From Marchantia polymorpha subsp. ruderalis (taxonomy: Eukaryota; Streptophyta; Marchantiopsida; Marchantiales; Marchantiaceae), in assembly GCA_037833965.1 (NCBI GenBank), contig AP031354.1, positions 18,268,001-18,332,000 on the forward strand: 64,000 bases of DNA. The letters run 5' to 3'. The notes below the pieces were generated by a model. That model searched no databases, was not told where the DNA came from, and worked only from the letters and a program-made list of their open reading frames with translations. Each line of letters starts with the position of its first letter. The first letter of the stretch is position 1. Positions 19,931 through 29,692 of this stretch are shown in pieces. The translations under genes and the position numbers were made by a program.

Positions 19931-20009
19931 TGTGATAGCTACAGATTATCTTACCAAGTGGGTAGCCACTTGGTAAGATAATCTGTAGCTATCACAATGA
20001 ACTTATTTC
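19918..20009. repeat. Perfect 44-bp inverted repeat with 4-base loop inside integrase
   Basis: Left arm 19918-19961, loop GTAG 19962-19965, right arm 19966-20009, with no mismatch. The normal coding reads TDYLTKW and then runs into an inverted copy of itself, ending at a stop (19951). It breaks the integrase frame. It is consistent with snap-back synthesis by reverse transcriptase or repair polymerase. Confidence 0.9.
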
Positions 20010-20709
20010 CCCGAGGAGTAAGATTCAAAGGACCTACAAAATCTATCCCCCATTTTTCAAAAGGACCTAACATTGGAACTGAAATCAAAGGAGGGGTTTT
20101 CATGGACTTTTTAGCAAAAGCTTGACACACATCACAACTCTTGCAAAATTCCACACAATCTTTGAAAATACCCTTCCAATGATATCCAGCATCAAGGATC
20201 TTGAAGGCTGTTACCTTCCCCGCAAAATGTCCTCCACACACGGCACCTTCGTGAAACTCCTTCATGAGTTGCAATGCTTCGCCTCTTCCAACAGCTCGTC
20301 GTAGCAGACCGTCAGCTCCTTGATGAAATAACACCTTCTCAATGATCATATAGGGTTGACATCTTTTTACCAATGCATTCCTTTCTCTTGAATGCATACC
20401 TTGAGGAAATTCTCCTTTGGAAATGAACTCCCAAATCTCCTTGTACTCCTTTGGTACCAATGTCACCGTGTCCATGACCAACAAATCTTCGTCCGGGAAA
20501 GTGTCATCCACAGATTGATCTCCTCCCTCATCATAAGCTCTTGACAACAAATCCGCATTAGCATGCTTCTTTCCCGGTCGATCCTCAATGGTATAATCAA
20601 ATTCCGCTAGTAGTAGTTTCCATCTAGCTATCCTCCCCTCAGCATTAGGCTTGTTGAAAATATATTTCAAGGCCTTATGATCAGTCACTATAGTGAATTT
20701 TCCACCCAA
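19951..20709 (-). pseudogene. Family 2 RNase H end and integrase zinc-binding domain
   Basis: Begins in RNase H (FTIVTDHKALKYIF), continues through the linker (PDEDLL) to the HHCC zinc-binding domain of integrase (His pair in HEGAVCGGH, Cys pair in CKSCDVC) and the first catalytic Asp (WGIDFVGPL). It is in frame with the preceding segment across a TGA at 20719-20721 that replaces an expected Arg codon (KKF-stop-HYLLGG). It ends in the foldback repeat. Confidence 0.85.
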
Positions 20710-20718
20710 AAGATAGTG

Positions 20719-21474
20719 TCAAAACTTCTTAAGTGAAAAGATGACAGCTAAAGCCTCCCTTTCGGTCACTGAATAATTCTTCTCTGCTTGTACCATCTGT
20801 CTACTAGCATAGGCAATTGGATGATCATGCTTTTCATCATCAAATTGACTCAAGGTGCATCCTACAGCAATATTTGATGCATCTGTATACAGAAGAAAAG
20901 GTTTACCCCAATCATCTTTTGCCAAAATTGGAGCCGTCACCAACGCCTTCTTGAGTGCCTCAAACGCCAACTTTACCTCTTCATCCTTGAAGATGAGCTC
21001 GTATTCGGTCCCCTTCTTCATGTAACTCGTCAAGGCATGAGCTTTGTTGGAGAAGGACAAGATGAACCTCCGATAGTACCCCACCATACCAAGGAATTGT
21101 CTCAACTTGGTCAACGTCACCGGAAAAGGTAACTCCATGATCCTCGTCACCTTCTCTGGATCCACAGCTATACCATTCTTGGAAATGATGTGCACCAACA
21201 ATAAGCCTTCCTCACATCCAAAAATGCATTTTTCTGGATTGAGTGAAGCTTTGGCTTCCTCCAAACGTTGGAGTATTTTGATCAAATGATCAAAATGATC
21301 CTCCTTCTTCCCATACACACAAAAGTCATCTATGAAATCTCTCACAAACTTTCCAATGAAAGGTTCAAACACCCTATTCATGAACCTTTGGAAAGTGGCT
21401 GGAGCATTACATAGACCAAATGGCATTACTTTAAAGGCAAAAGTTCCCCATGGTGTGGTAAAGGTAGTTTTCAA
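20719..21474 (-). pseudogene. Family 2 reverse transcriptase core and RNase H start
   Basis: Contains the RT motifs MPFGLCNAPATFQRFMN, the catalytic FIDDFCVYG box and FLGMVGYYRRF, then the RNase H catalytic Asp in LLYTDASN and ASRQM...TEREALAV. It is in frame with the upstream segment across a TAA at 21559-21561. RT copies RNA into cDNA and RNase H removes the RNA strand. Confidence 0.88.
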
Positions 21475-21558
21475 TTGATCCTCTGAAGCAATTTGGATTT
21501 GGTTATAGCCACTATAACCATCTCCAAAACTATACCACTCATGGCCTACTACCTCCTC

Positions 21559-22995
21559 TTAAATCTCATCTATAAAAGGTAAAGGATAGTAGTCCTTCTT
21601 TGTGACAGCATTCAACTTCTTGTAATCTACACATACACGTAGTTTACCATTCTTTTTCTTCACTATCACAATAGGAGACACCCATTCCGAATTTTTTACC
21701 TCATAGATGAAGCCAGCCTCCCTCAGCTTGTCAATCTCCTCTTTTACCACCACAGCTGTAGAAGTATTGATTCGTCGTTGCTTCTGCCGAATAGGGCAAG
21801 CTTTCTCCTCCAACTCAATGTGATGAGTTTCAAGTGTCACATGCTTCAAATCTTTGTAACTAAAGGCAAAGACATGGATATATTTGCGAAATATATCCAA
21901 AAATCTTGCCTTCTCCTCCATGGTAACATTTGGACCAAACTTGAGGGTGGAAAGTCTTCGACACACCTCCTCCTCGGTCATCTCCACTTTGTCCGGATCT
22001 TTCTTCACCCCCGGTTTAGGAAGCAACTCCATGGCAGCAACCACTTGAACTTGTACATCATCATCTGAAGAGTTGTCTGACAATGTTTCTTGATCAAAAG
22101 TTGACATGTCGATGTCAACTTCTGAAAAACTGCCACTCTCCTCACTCTCAGATTCCCAACATTTGTCGGTTGGTCTATCTGAGTCGGTAAGAGAACTTCC
22201 TCCTCCTGTCAAAGGAACCTTCACCCGATGGTTCTTTGGGCCTATCCTCAGATAGCCCTTGTGCCATCGATCAGTAGTTCTCACCGCCCTCAACCAAGGA
22301 CGTCCCAACAGCAAATCATAACTAGCTTCCTTGAGTACTTGGAAGGAAAGTAAGGTTTGCACACCTCTCACACTTACCACAACTTTGTCAACCACACCAA
22401 GTGGTTTTACCTTTTGTTTGTTGGCCATACCAACAATTATACTTGAAGGTCTGGAAAGTCGCATCCCCAACTTCATCAACAATGTTTCAGACATTGCATT
22501 TACAGCAGAACCACCATCTACTAGCACGTCTGAAACATCATGCCCATCGATCCTCACTTCGATCTTTGAGGCATGTGTACATACCTCCGAGGCAGCAGCA
22601 TCCACCACACCAACTCCCACATTAGTCATGTGAGCCTTTCCTTTGGATCTTCGCTTCTTGATCCTTGTGGAGCTAAGGCCTCCCCTCAACTCCTTCCGTA
22701 TGGCTGGAGTTAAAGCAATGAGTTGGCCAACTGTGATATTGGCCTTCTGACTTCCTACATCTTCCACCACGTCATACTTAGTTTGAGAAGATGAAATGGA
22801 AAAGTCATTCATGCCCAACTTCTTTCTTGGTACTCTTGGTTGACTTACTCCACTTGATTGTGTACTCCGACTTGGCATGTCCTCCATGGAAATTGACTCA
22901 TCTGCAAATCGAGCACGTTTCTTCTCATGTGCAAGGATATCCACCTTCAACTTTGAGCTCTCTCCTTTCTCAAAGGTGCATTGATGAGGAAACAC
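21559..22995 (-). pseudogene. Family 2 protease and N-terminal reverse transcriptase
   Basis: An aspartic protease lies around residue 160 of this segment: VLVDGGSAVNAMS, where the active site reads D-G-G instead of the usual D-(S/T)-G, with the flap-side motif YDLLLGRPWL. RT follows with EWVSPIVIVKKKNGKLRVC and YYPLPFIDEI. The segment ends at TAA (21559-21561), after which YSFGDGYSGYNQI continues in the same frame. It is continuous upstream with the zinc-knuckle region across a TGA at 23074-23076. Confidence 0.85.
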
Positions 22996-23217
22996 ATCAA
23001 TGGATGCTACTCCCTTATCCTTGGCTTGTTGTGTGGCCGGTGCATTGTTGTTGTGCCAAACTCCATCATGTTGTCAAGGGTTAGGACAATTTCGCTGAAA
23101 ATGAGGACCGCCACAAGTAAAACAAGAAACTGCAAAGTTTCCTGGAGGTGGATTCCCTCTTGGAGGATAATTTCCATACCCTCTAGAACTTCCTCCTACA
23201 TTCTGATCCCTCTTCTC
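22996..23217 (-). pseudogene. Family 2 nucleocapsid zinc knuckle
   Basis: A Gly/Pro-rich stretch followed by CFTCGGPHFQRNC, a CCHC zinc knuckle that binds genomic RNA. It lies between two in-frame TGA codons (23218-23220 and 23074-23076) and is in the same frame as gag and pol, so gag-pol was probably one continuous frame originally. Confidence 0.8.
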
Positions 23218-23928
23218 TCACAACTGTACTACATTGATCTTGAGGTCTGCTAGAGTTTCCGTAATAGATTTCAACTCATTTTGCAAATCTACATTAGGAT
23301 TCACCATTGTGGATGAACTAGCAAGATTTGAACCCATGGATCTTCCTACAATCGGTGGAGTTACTTCTCTAGCCACCAAGCTAGAAACATCATCTTCTAA
23401 GCTTTCCTCCATTCTAATAGCAATTCGAATGGCTTCAACTTTAGAAGAAGGCTTCTCATATCTCACCTTACTTCGAATCTCGGGTCTCAAACCTCCGACA
23501 AAGTTCTTCATGAGCATTGCTTGTATCCCCACCATTGTAGCATCCACTTCGTCTCCACCCTTCCTCAACACCACGTGGAACCTCGACTCTAACTTCTCAG
23601 TTCTCTCCACATAGGTCCTCACCTTCTCGTTCTCTCCTTGTTTCAAGAAGGTGACCTCACACATCAGCTTTTCATAACTTTTATTGGGAAGAAAGTTTTC
23701 GATGAGGCTCTCCGTCAATATCTCCCAAGTGTCCTCCTCCACACGTTCTCTCTTGTACTCTTGGTACCATTTAAGTGCAGAATCCTCCAAGAAATCCGGC
23801 AAAAGCATAGCCCACTCAACCTTCTTCCTTTCATTGTTTCCTATGCAAGCCCTCTTGAAGTCCCTAACAAATGCTTCTACATCCTCATTTTCCCTCCCAT
23901 AAAACACCGAAAGCTTCCCCATTTCCAA
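23218..23928 (-). pseudogene. Family 2 gag capsid domain
   Basis: A capsid-type Retrotrans_gag domain: LSVFYGREN, DFLEDSALKWYQEYK, SLIENFLPNKSYEK and VRTYVERTEKLESRF. The first ATG is at 23922. It ends at TGA (23218-23220) just before the zinc-knuckle region in the same frame. It forms the virus-like particle shell. The start is uncertain because upstream is A/T-rich non-coding sequence. Confidence 0.82.
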
Positions 23929-24153
23929 CTAATATTTTTTTATAAATTTTTATTTTTTTTTCTATTGGAAATTTATATGGGACTCCCTAATACAATACAA
24001 ACAACACTAACTCCATCCTTGAGTAATTCATCAAAGGAAACACAAAAGGAATTGGTTGCTCCAAGATAGCCAAAGCTCTCTCCTCCCCTAGGCATACAAT
24101 GAGTCTTACCCTCATCATCATCTTCTCCATCATCCGAATGATGATGTCCATCT

Positions 24154-24501
24154 TCAGTTTGAGCTTGAACCCGCTGAGGTCACTTTCTCCGTTTCAGCAC
24201 TTAGCTTGCCGTCAAACCCTTCCACAAGTGATTCTAGAAGCGCCTTCACTCCGCTGCATTCGTGTCCCGCCGGTAGTCCAATCACTCCGCAATTGTCACA
24301 AAAGGTTGCACTTTGGGATTCATGTGGCGATGATGGTCCCAAGTGAAGTTTCAAATCTCCCAAGGTTCTCTTGCTCCTCAATCTTCTATCCTTGTTCCGC
24401 AGTGAACAATTCACAACCTTATGTCCCTCCTCTCCACAATAAAAGCAAGTCTCACGTTTCACTCTTGGGGATTGACTAACTACTCTTTCTTCAAACTCCA
24501 C
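24154..24501 (-). CDS. Small zinc-finger reading frame upstream of family 2 gag
   Basis: A 115-codon frame with CFYCGEEGHKVVNC, a CCHC zinc knuckle, and a second Cys/His cluster, CDNCGVIGLPAGHEC. The first codon is GTG and the frame is open a little further upstream, so it may be an exon or the remains of a longer frame. About 225 bp of A/T-rich sequence without a gene separate it from gag (23929-24153). It is either a 5' accessory ORF of family 2 or captured host sequence; the sequence alone does not decide. Confidence 0.45.
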   Translation of the reverse strand: MEFEERVVSQSPRVKRETCFYCGEEGHKVVNCSLRNKDRRLRSKRTLGDLKLHLGPSSPHESQSATFCDNCGVIGLPAGHECSGVKALLESLVEGFDGKLSAETEKVTSAGSSSN

Positions 24502-24980
24502 CTTGAATCCAAACCTTGAGGTACTTTGGATAACCTAATCTTCCAGCCCCCTTGATCACTCATTTTTCCATAAGGTGGAAACCACTCAAAAGGTCTCTCC
24601 CAGAAACGTTATCTACTAGGCCAAAACTTCAAATAAAGAAACCCAAAACTTTTCCTATCTTATCGTGATTTTGTACCCCCTGAACTTCAAATCATCATAA
24701 CTTTGTCTCTAGACGTGATCTCTCAGTAAACTTTTGACTCAAACGTAGGTAATCTTTAAATACACACGCATACGAAGTTTCAAAGCCTAACTTGAAATAC
24801 ACAAAAAGTAATTTACTCTGTACAAACTTTCCAGAGAGCAATTTTTTGATACCCGTGAAAACCCACTCAACTTCTAACTCTCATATCTTTCTGTTTACAC
24901 ATGATCTGGACCTGAAACAAAAACGTCAATGTTTTTTATCTTCCACTCTAAAATCAATAAAAACTTTGAAAAATACCTTC
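24502..24980 (-). other. Family 2 upstream sequence, no gene seen
   Basis: AT-rich sequence with no convincing frame, PBS or LTR end. It is truncated at about 24980, where the U3 frame of LTR I begins (AATCGATCCTTGTAATC). Confidence 0.5.
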
Positions 24981-25610
24981 AAATCGATCCTTGTAATCGC
25001 GGGTCCTATACCCATTCTTGGTAGACCTCCCGGTCTTGAACAGCTCCACAAATTGAGCCTCTTCCTGCTTGGTCACCTTGATGCTCTCACAGTCGAAGAG
25101 GAGGTGCCCTTGCATGCCGGCACATCTCCCCAATGCCTGCGCCCAATCTTGGACTGTCCACCGATCTACATGCGGACGCAATCCGCGCGAAGGTGGCCCC
25201 TGTGGCTCTAGCCACTCGCGCACCATATCCGCACAGATGTAGTTCCATCCCCATAGCAAGAAATCCAGCTTTCTTGCTATCAGGCGCTCCTCGAAAGCGC
25301 GCAGCTCGTTCTGTGGTAGACGGAGCGGCAGCATCCGCAATCGGCCCGGTCTCGTCATTGCGTTCTTGGAGTTCGCCCGCCCGCTCATTCTACTTCCGCT
25401 CCGCTCGAGCTCCTTTCTTCCTCGGCAAACTCTAATCGCCCTCAATTCCAAATCACGCGCACTCACTTCTCCCTCAATCACCAAGAAATCCTCTGCGCGG
25501 CGATGTCGAGAATGCTTAGCAGTCAGCAGATGGACGCGCGCAGCTCGCACTAGAGAATGGAATCGCGAATTCAAGAATGGGACGCTCTCCGCCTCCCGGT
25601 CGAAGGTCAT
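24981..25610 (-). pseudogene. N-terminal part of U3 protein gene, LTR I
   Basis: ATG at 25610 (MTFDREAESV). The frame is open through the N-terminal domain to YRTRDYKDRF (about 210 codons) and is then fused to unrelated family 2 DNA at about 24980. The remaining 80% of the protein is missing. Confidence 0.8.
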
Positions 25611-26829
25611 GGTCGGCTCTTGCTCGTGAAGGACGACTCAATTGATGGCCGCGCCGGCTCTACGCTGAAACGGTCTCTGCTCTCACGCGCGGCTTCACGC
25701 TCCGCCGTCGCCGATTAAACTCTCACGCTCGAATTGGCGAATTTGAACTCCGCAAGCGTACTACGCCGCGGACATGGGTGCGCAGCGCCGAAGGCGGATT
25801 TTCCGCCTTGGGCGGTACACTCGTTCGTACCGCTCCTCAGCCAATCCTCTTCTGCCTTGGCGCGTGTGTCCGCATGTCGGACAAAAGTTCATATCCCGCC
25901 TGCGCGCAGGCGGACTCCTCGGCGGATTCTCTGCGGATTCTCCTCGGCGGATTCTCCGCCGGCGCGGAACTTCACCCTCCTGTGCACAGGCGCTCGCCTG
26001 TGCGCAGGCGAAGTCCGTCCGCGCCGATGCGCTGGCGCGGAAGGCGTTGACTACGGTCAACCACCTCCGTCCAGACTGTCCGTTTCTTGTCTCTCCGTCG
26101 GCGCTCTTGCCGCCGCAACTCCGTCCGTCCCAGAGCGCATCCATCCGTCCCGTCCGTGCAGTCCGCACGGTCCGTACGGATTTTACTATTCTGGCAGCTC
26201 CTTGCTCGTCCGCGGCGCTGCGCTGGCGCAGAAGGCGCCGTACAATTTCTACCTCACAAGGCGCATTTCTAGGGCCCAAGGCGGATTTTCCGCCAACGCC
26301 GAAGCGCCTGTGCACAGGCGCACGCCTGTGCATAGGCGAACTTCGCGCCACCTCAAAAACCCTATTCCGCCTGTGCGCAAGCGGACTTCCTTCGTCCGCG
26401 CATAGGACAAAACTTCTCCGCCTGTGCACAGGCGAAGAGCTGAGTATCCGGAGTCCTTATCCGTTGTGGGCGTTCTCGGGTTCGTTGGAATCAGCGCGTC
26501 GAGCTCTTTCCAACGAAACCCTAGCTAAGTCAAGACGTTTGGGGGTTGACCTAAATATGAAGGATTTCCCTACCGCCGCGGACGCAGCTCCGAAGGCGGG
26601 TTTTGCGCCTTGCGCCGTAGGGATCCTAACTGCAGAGCTCGCAGGGAGGGTGGTGCCCTTCCTTACCGCTGCACCCAACTCCTAGATTCTACGAGGTCCC
26701 TCGAAAATCTCTGCGATCTTCCAAATTCACTCTGTTTTGATGCACCGAAGGCTATTTACATTGCTCCCAGGGTACAGTTTTCCAAAAATGTTTTAATTTC
26801 CTCAAAATTACCAAAAGTGGGGTACCACA
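24981..26829 (-). mobile_element. Family 1 3' LTR fragment I
   Basis: The LTR 5' terminus TGTGGTACCCCAC is at 26829 and is directly preceded (minus strand) by a PPT, so this is the 3' LTR of the deletion derivative at 26830-28712. Bases 25611-26829 are palindrome-rich U3 without a gene; the protein frame starts at 25610. The copy is cut at about 24980 by family 2 sequence. Confidence 0.85.
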
Positions 26830-26831
26830 TG

Positions 26832-26842
26832 CTCCCCTCCTC
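26832..26842 (-). promoter_or_regulatory. Polypurine tract, family 1
   Basis: GAGGAGGGGAG on the minus strand, followed by CA and the LTR start TGTGGTACC. The same arrangement is at 54769-54779. These two sites prove that TGTGGTACC is the 5' end of the LTR. Confidence 0.85.
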
Positions 26843-26866
26843 AATTGTGAGCGCCCACGCGAACAC

Positions 26867-27172
26867 TTACATGTGGTATTTCTTCAATTGCCACCCGTTC
26901 ACTCGGGTGCCTAACAAATCGCCGACCAGATCCGCAAGTTGGATGGATCCATTCGAAAAGACTTCGACAACCCTGTAAGGTCCCATCCATCTTAGGTGCA
27001 GTTTGCTTGGGAATCTGGCATGCCTGCTGTCGTAGAGCAGTGCCAAATCACCCGCCTGCAGGAGTACAGGTTTGATCTTTTTATCGTATCTCTCCTTCCG
27101 GCGGAGCTGGATTTTCCTGGTGCGATCCTCGGCTTCTCGTCTCCTCTCATTGTGCTTGATACCTTCAAGCAC
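26867..27172 (-). pseudogene. C-terminal remnant of family 1 integrase
   Basis: About 100 codons matching the end of the integrase at 54804-55937: RRKERYDKKIKPVLLQ, the GPY motif WMGPYRVVEV and the end WQLKKYHM. The first codons come from the deletion junction with the RT leader and are not integrase. No catalytic residues remain. Confidence 0.85.
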
Positions 27173-27261
27173 TTGTCGGGACTGAGTTGTACTTCGTGAC
27201 AGTCACTAGGGTCGACAATGCCCTCGGTGTGACTCGTCTCACTCCTTCCCAGTCCTACCGT

Positions 27262-27270
27262 TAATTGCTA
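27262..27270 (-). promoter_or_regulatory. Leaky-stop context UAG-CAA-UUA after protease
   Basis: The protease frame (ending PEDE) stops at TAG 27270-27268, followed by CAA TTA. The identical nine bases occur at 57639-57647 in the other copy. UAG-CAR-YYA is the known tobamovirus-type readthrough context. Confidence 0.7.
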
Positions 27271-27955
27271 TTCGTCCTCCGGCTGAATAGCTTCCGGCTC
27301 TTCCTCTTCTTCAACCGAACAGCAGGCAACGAATCCCACGAAATAATTGGATTCAGTGTCACTGGAATCTGATCGCGCGGTCGAATCACTGTCCACCCCC
27401 GTTGTGTAACCCGCACTTGTCGATGGGGTCTCTCCTTCATGTCTGACCTTGTTCCAGGGCACCATGATGGTCTTGGTCGGCTCCGAAGGATGGGGAAACT
27501 TAAGGCGATGCCTACGCCAGTCACATCAGACTTGTGCGCCATACAGCCATGGTCGCCCGAGCAGAACGTCATAGCCTTGCTTCATCATCGGTTGAAGGAT
27601 GATATAAGTCAACCGAAAGTCTGCACCACCGATGATCGTTTTGACATTGCGCATCATACCTGCAGGCATTCTCCTCGTCTGATCCGCTAACCTCAACACA
27701 CGCCTCGAGGGCTAAACCCTAAGGCTCTTGCGGTGTCCTCCGTCATTATGTTGACTCCTGATCATTATGTACCCTGCGTACACAACACCCTGCTATTTCC
27801 ACATCGATCTCTGGTGGCCCTTGGTCTTCGCTGGCCACTTGGTACACTTGAGAGAATTTGGATGCGCGTGGCTTCCGCGGACGTCGTAACGAAAGCATCA
27901 ACATCCTTCGATACGTCTTGTTGTACTCAAGAAGCTGGTTGAACGTGATGTTCAC
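27268..27955 (-). pseudogene. Family 1 protease region, damaged
   Basis: Matches the protease at 57645-58290 (LMLSLRRPRKPR, VYQVASEDQGPPEIDVEIAG), but the segment around the active site is altered: after CCVRRVHNDQEST there is a stop, and the DSGSG catalytic motif is absent. The frame shifts again before the C-terminal part, which ends at the leaky stop 27268-27270. It is not functional. Confidence 0.8.
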
Positions 27956-27978
27956 TTTCCGACTCCCGAGATCTTCGA

Positions 27979-28626
27979 CTAAGTCATAGTGGACGCGTTG
28001 GGTTGCAGGTTACGCAACTTCTCTCGCTGCAGGTTACGCAACTTTGTCAATACCCGACTGTCGTAGCCGAGCTCGCGGAAGCGTCGAAGGAACTTCTCCT
28101 TCAGCTGAGCCCATGTTGTCAACCCAGTCGGATCGATGCTCTCGTGATTGTACCAACTTCGTGCCTTCTTCCGTAGAAGACATGGAAAGATCCTTAGTCG
28201 GTCTTCGTCTGCGATCTCGCGATTAGCAATGAACACTGATTCGAACAACTTGATGTATGAATCTGCATTGTCGTCATCCCCACTCCCTTTATACTTTGGG
28301 TAGGAATGTTTAGTAATCGGCTGAGGTAGCCGCACATTGGCTTGTCCGTCCGCCATCGGTGTGTCTGTCGACGGTTCTCGGGCGGTCGGTTCTAAATCAC
28401 GATGGGGGTCCGTGCAAGGAATATCTAGTAGAACTGTAAGCACCAGGTTTGGTTCCGAGTCACTAGGGGTAGGTTCTCCAAGGATGTCGGCCGAACTAGG
28501 CTTAGGTACTCTTTTTGGTGTTTTCTTGTTTTGACGCCGTGTCTCTTCCACGGCCTTCTCTGAATCTCGTCGGAACCTGCGGGCAGCTCTCGCACTTAGG
28601 TTGCTCCCACTAGCTCCAGTCGACAT
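27979..28626 (-). CDS. Family 1 gag, N-terminal and capsid part
   Basis: 216 codons including stop, from ATG at 28626, only 46 bases downstream of the PBS. The basic N-terminus (LSARAARRFRR) is followed by a Retrotrans_gag-type domain: YPKYKGSG, KLFESVF, LRKKARSWYNHES and TWAQLKEKFLRRFRELGY. The tail has a small duplication (KLRNLQREKLRNLQ) and an early stop, so the C-terminal capsid and zinc knuckle are lost. Gag would form particles around the RNA; this truncated form is probably inactive. Confidence 0.75.
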   Translation of the reverse strand: MSTGASGSNLSARAARRFRRDSEKAVEETRRQNKKTPKRVPKPSSADILGEPTPSDSEPNLVLTVLLDIPCTDPHRDLEPTAREPSTDTPMADGQANVRLPQPITKHSYPKYKGSGDDDNADSYIKLFESVFIANREIADEDRLRIFPCLLRKKARSWYNHESIDPTGLTTWAQLKEKFLRRFRELGYDSRVLTKLRNLQREKLRNLQPNASTMT

Positions 28627-28672
28627 TCACCGAGCATGGCTGCTCGTAAAAACCCCGGTGTTGACGCAACTG

Positions 28673-28690
28673 TCCCTGGCAGCGGCGCCA
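28673..28690 (-). promoter_or_regulatory. Primer-binding site, tRNA-Asp type
   Basis: TGGCGCCGCTGCCAGGGA on the minus strand, 22 bases after the LTR end TTATTACA. This is the Asp-tRNA-type site of plant Tat/Athila-like Ty3/gypsy elements. The 22-base spacer holds an AAGAAG...CTTCTT inverted repeat and is identical in the second copy (44401-44440). Confidence 0.88.
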
Positions 28691-28876
28691 AAAAGAAGTT
28701 GTCGGCTTCTTATGTAATAACCCACTAAAGGCTAAAACTGCAATATAGTGGTAGAAAGGTCGAACCCACAGGGACAGAGGAACACACAGGGTACAAAGTG
28801 TCACGTTTAACAGACTATTGAGGAGTTTGAATTCTCATGCAACTGTCACTCCCAGAAATACTGCAAGTGTCCACTC

Positions 28877-28881
28877 GGAGC
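28877..28881. repeat. Target-site duplication GGAGC of solo LTR J (mate 34764-34768)
   Basis: GGAGC precedes TGTGGTACC at 28882 and follows TTATTACA at 34763. Removing J and one copy restores ACTCGGAGCGCACTCGG, the normal R-U5 sequence. Confidence 0.93.
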
Positions 28882-29692
28882 TGTGGTACCCCACTTTTGG
28901 TAATTTTGAGGAAATTAAAACATTTTGGAAAACTGTACCCTGGCAGCAATGTAAATAGCCTTCGGTGCATCAAAACAGAGTGAATTCGGAAGATCGCGGA
29001 GATTCTCGAGGGATCTCGTAGAATCTAGGAGTTGGATGCAGCAGTAAGGACGGGCACCACCCTCCCTGCGAGCTCTGCAGTTAGGATCCCTACGGCGCAA
29101 GGCGCAAAACCCGCCTTCGAAGCTGCGTCCGCGGCTGTAGGGAAATCCCTCATATTTAGGTCAACCCCCGGACGCCTTGACTTAGCTAGGGTTTCGTTGG
29201 AAAGAGCTCGACGCACTGATTCCAACGAGCCCAAGAACGCCAACAGCGGATAAGGACTCCGGGAGTTATGAAGGTTGTAAGATACTCAGCTCTTCGCCTT
29301 CGCACAAGCGGAGAAGTTTTGTCCTATGCGCGGACGAAGGAAGTTCGCCTGCGCACAGGCGAAATAAGGTTTGAGGTAGGCGCGAAGTCCGCCTACGCAC
29401 AGGCGTTCGCCTGTGCACAAGCGCTTCGGCGTCGGCGGGAAACCCGCCTTGGGCCCTAGAAATGCGCCTTGTGAGGTAGAAATTGTACGGCGCCTTCTAC
29501 GCCAGCGCAGCACCGCGGACGAGCAAGGAGCCGCCAGAATAGTAAAATCCGTACGGACCGTACGGACGGGACGGATGGATGCGCTCTTGGACGGACGGAG
29601 TTGCGGCGGCGGAAGCGCCGACGAAGACACAAGGAACGGATAGTCTGGACGGAGACGGTTGACCGCGGTCAACGCCTTCCGCGCCAGCGCAT

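Larger units (their letters stand above)
18849..24980 (-). mobile_element. Family 2 Ty3/gypsy retrotransposon, decayed and 5'-truncated
   Basis: AT-rich element in minus orientation: zinc-finger ORF, gag, protease, RT, RNase H, integrase, PPT, 3' LTR piece. The domain order PR-RT-RH-IN defines Ty3/gypsy. Gag through integrase (23928 to 19951) is one frame with four in-frame stops, and the integrase is further broken by a foldback duplication. The 5' LTR and PBS are missing: at about 24980 the sequence passes into the U3 frame of LTR I. Its base composition contrasts sharply with the GC-rich family 1 LTRs around it. Confidence 0.88.
26830..28712 (-). mobile_element. Interior of a family 1 deletion derivative
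   Basis: Bounded by the PPT next to LTR I and the PBS next to LTR L, both in minus orientation, so it is one element with two LTRs. The interior is only 1.9 kb: gag start, damaged protease, readthrough site and the last part of integrase. RT, RNase H and most of integrase (about 2.4 kb relative to 54767-58290) are deleted, with the break at about 27160 between TCTCATT and GTGCTTGAT. It could move only with proteins supplied by a complete relative. Confidence 0.88.

Noticed and set aside
24792-24960. Short AT-rich frame near 24800 as a gene
   Set aside because: Low-complexity frame that continues into the antisense of the LTR I gene; no domain or homology visible.
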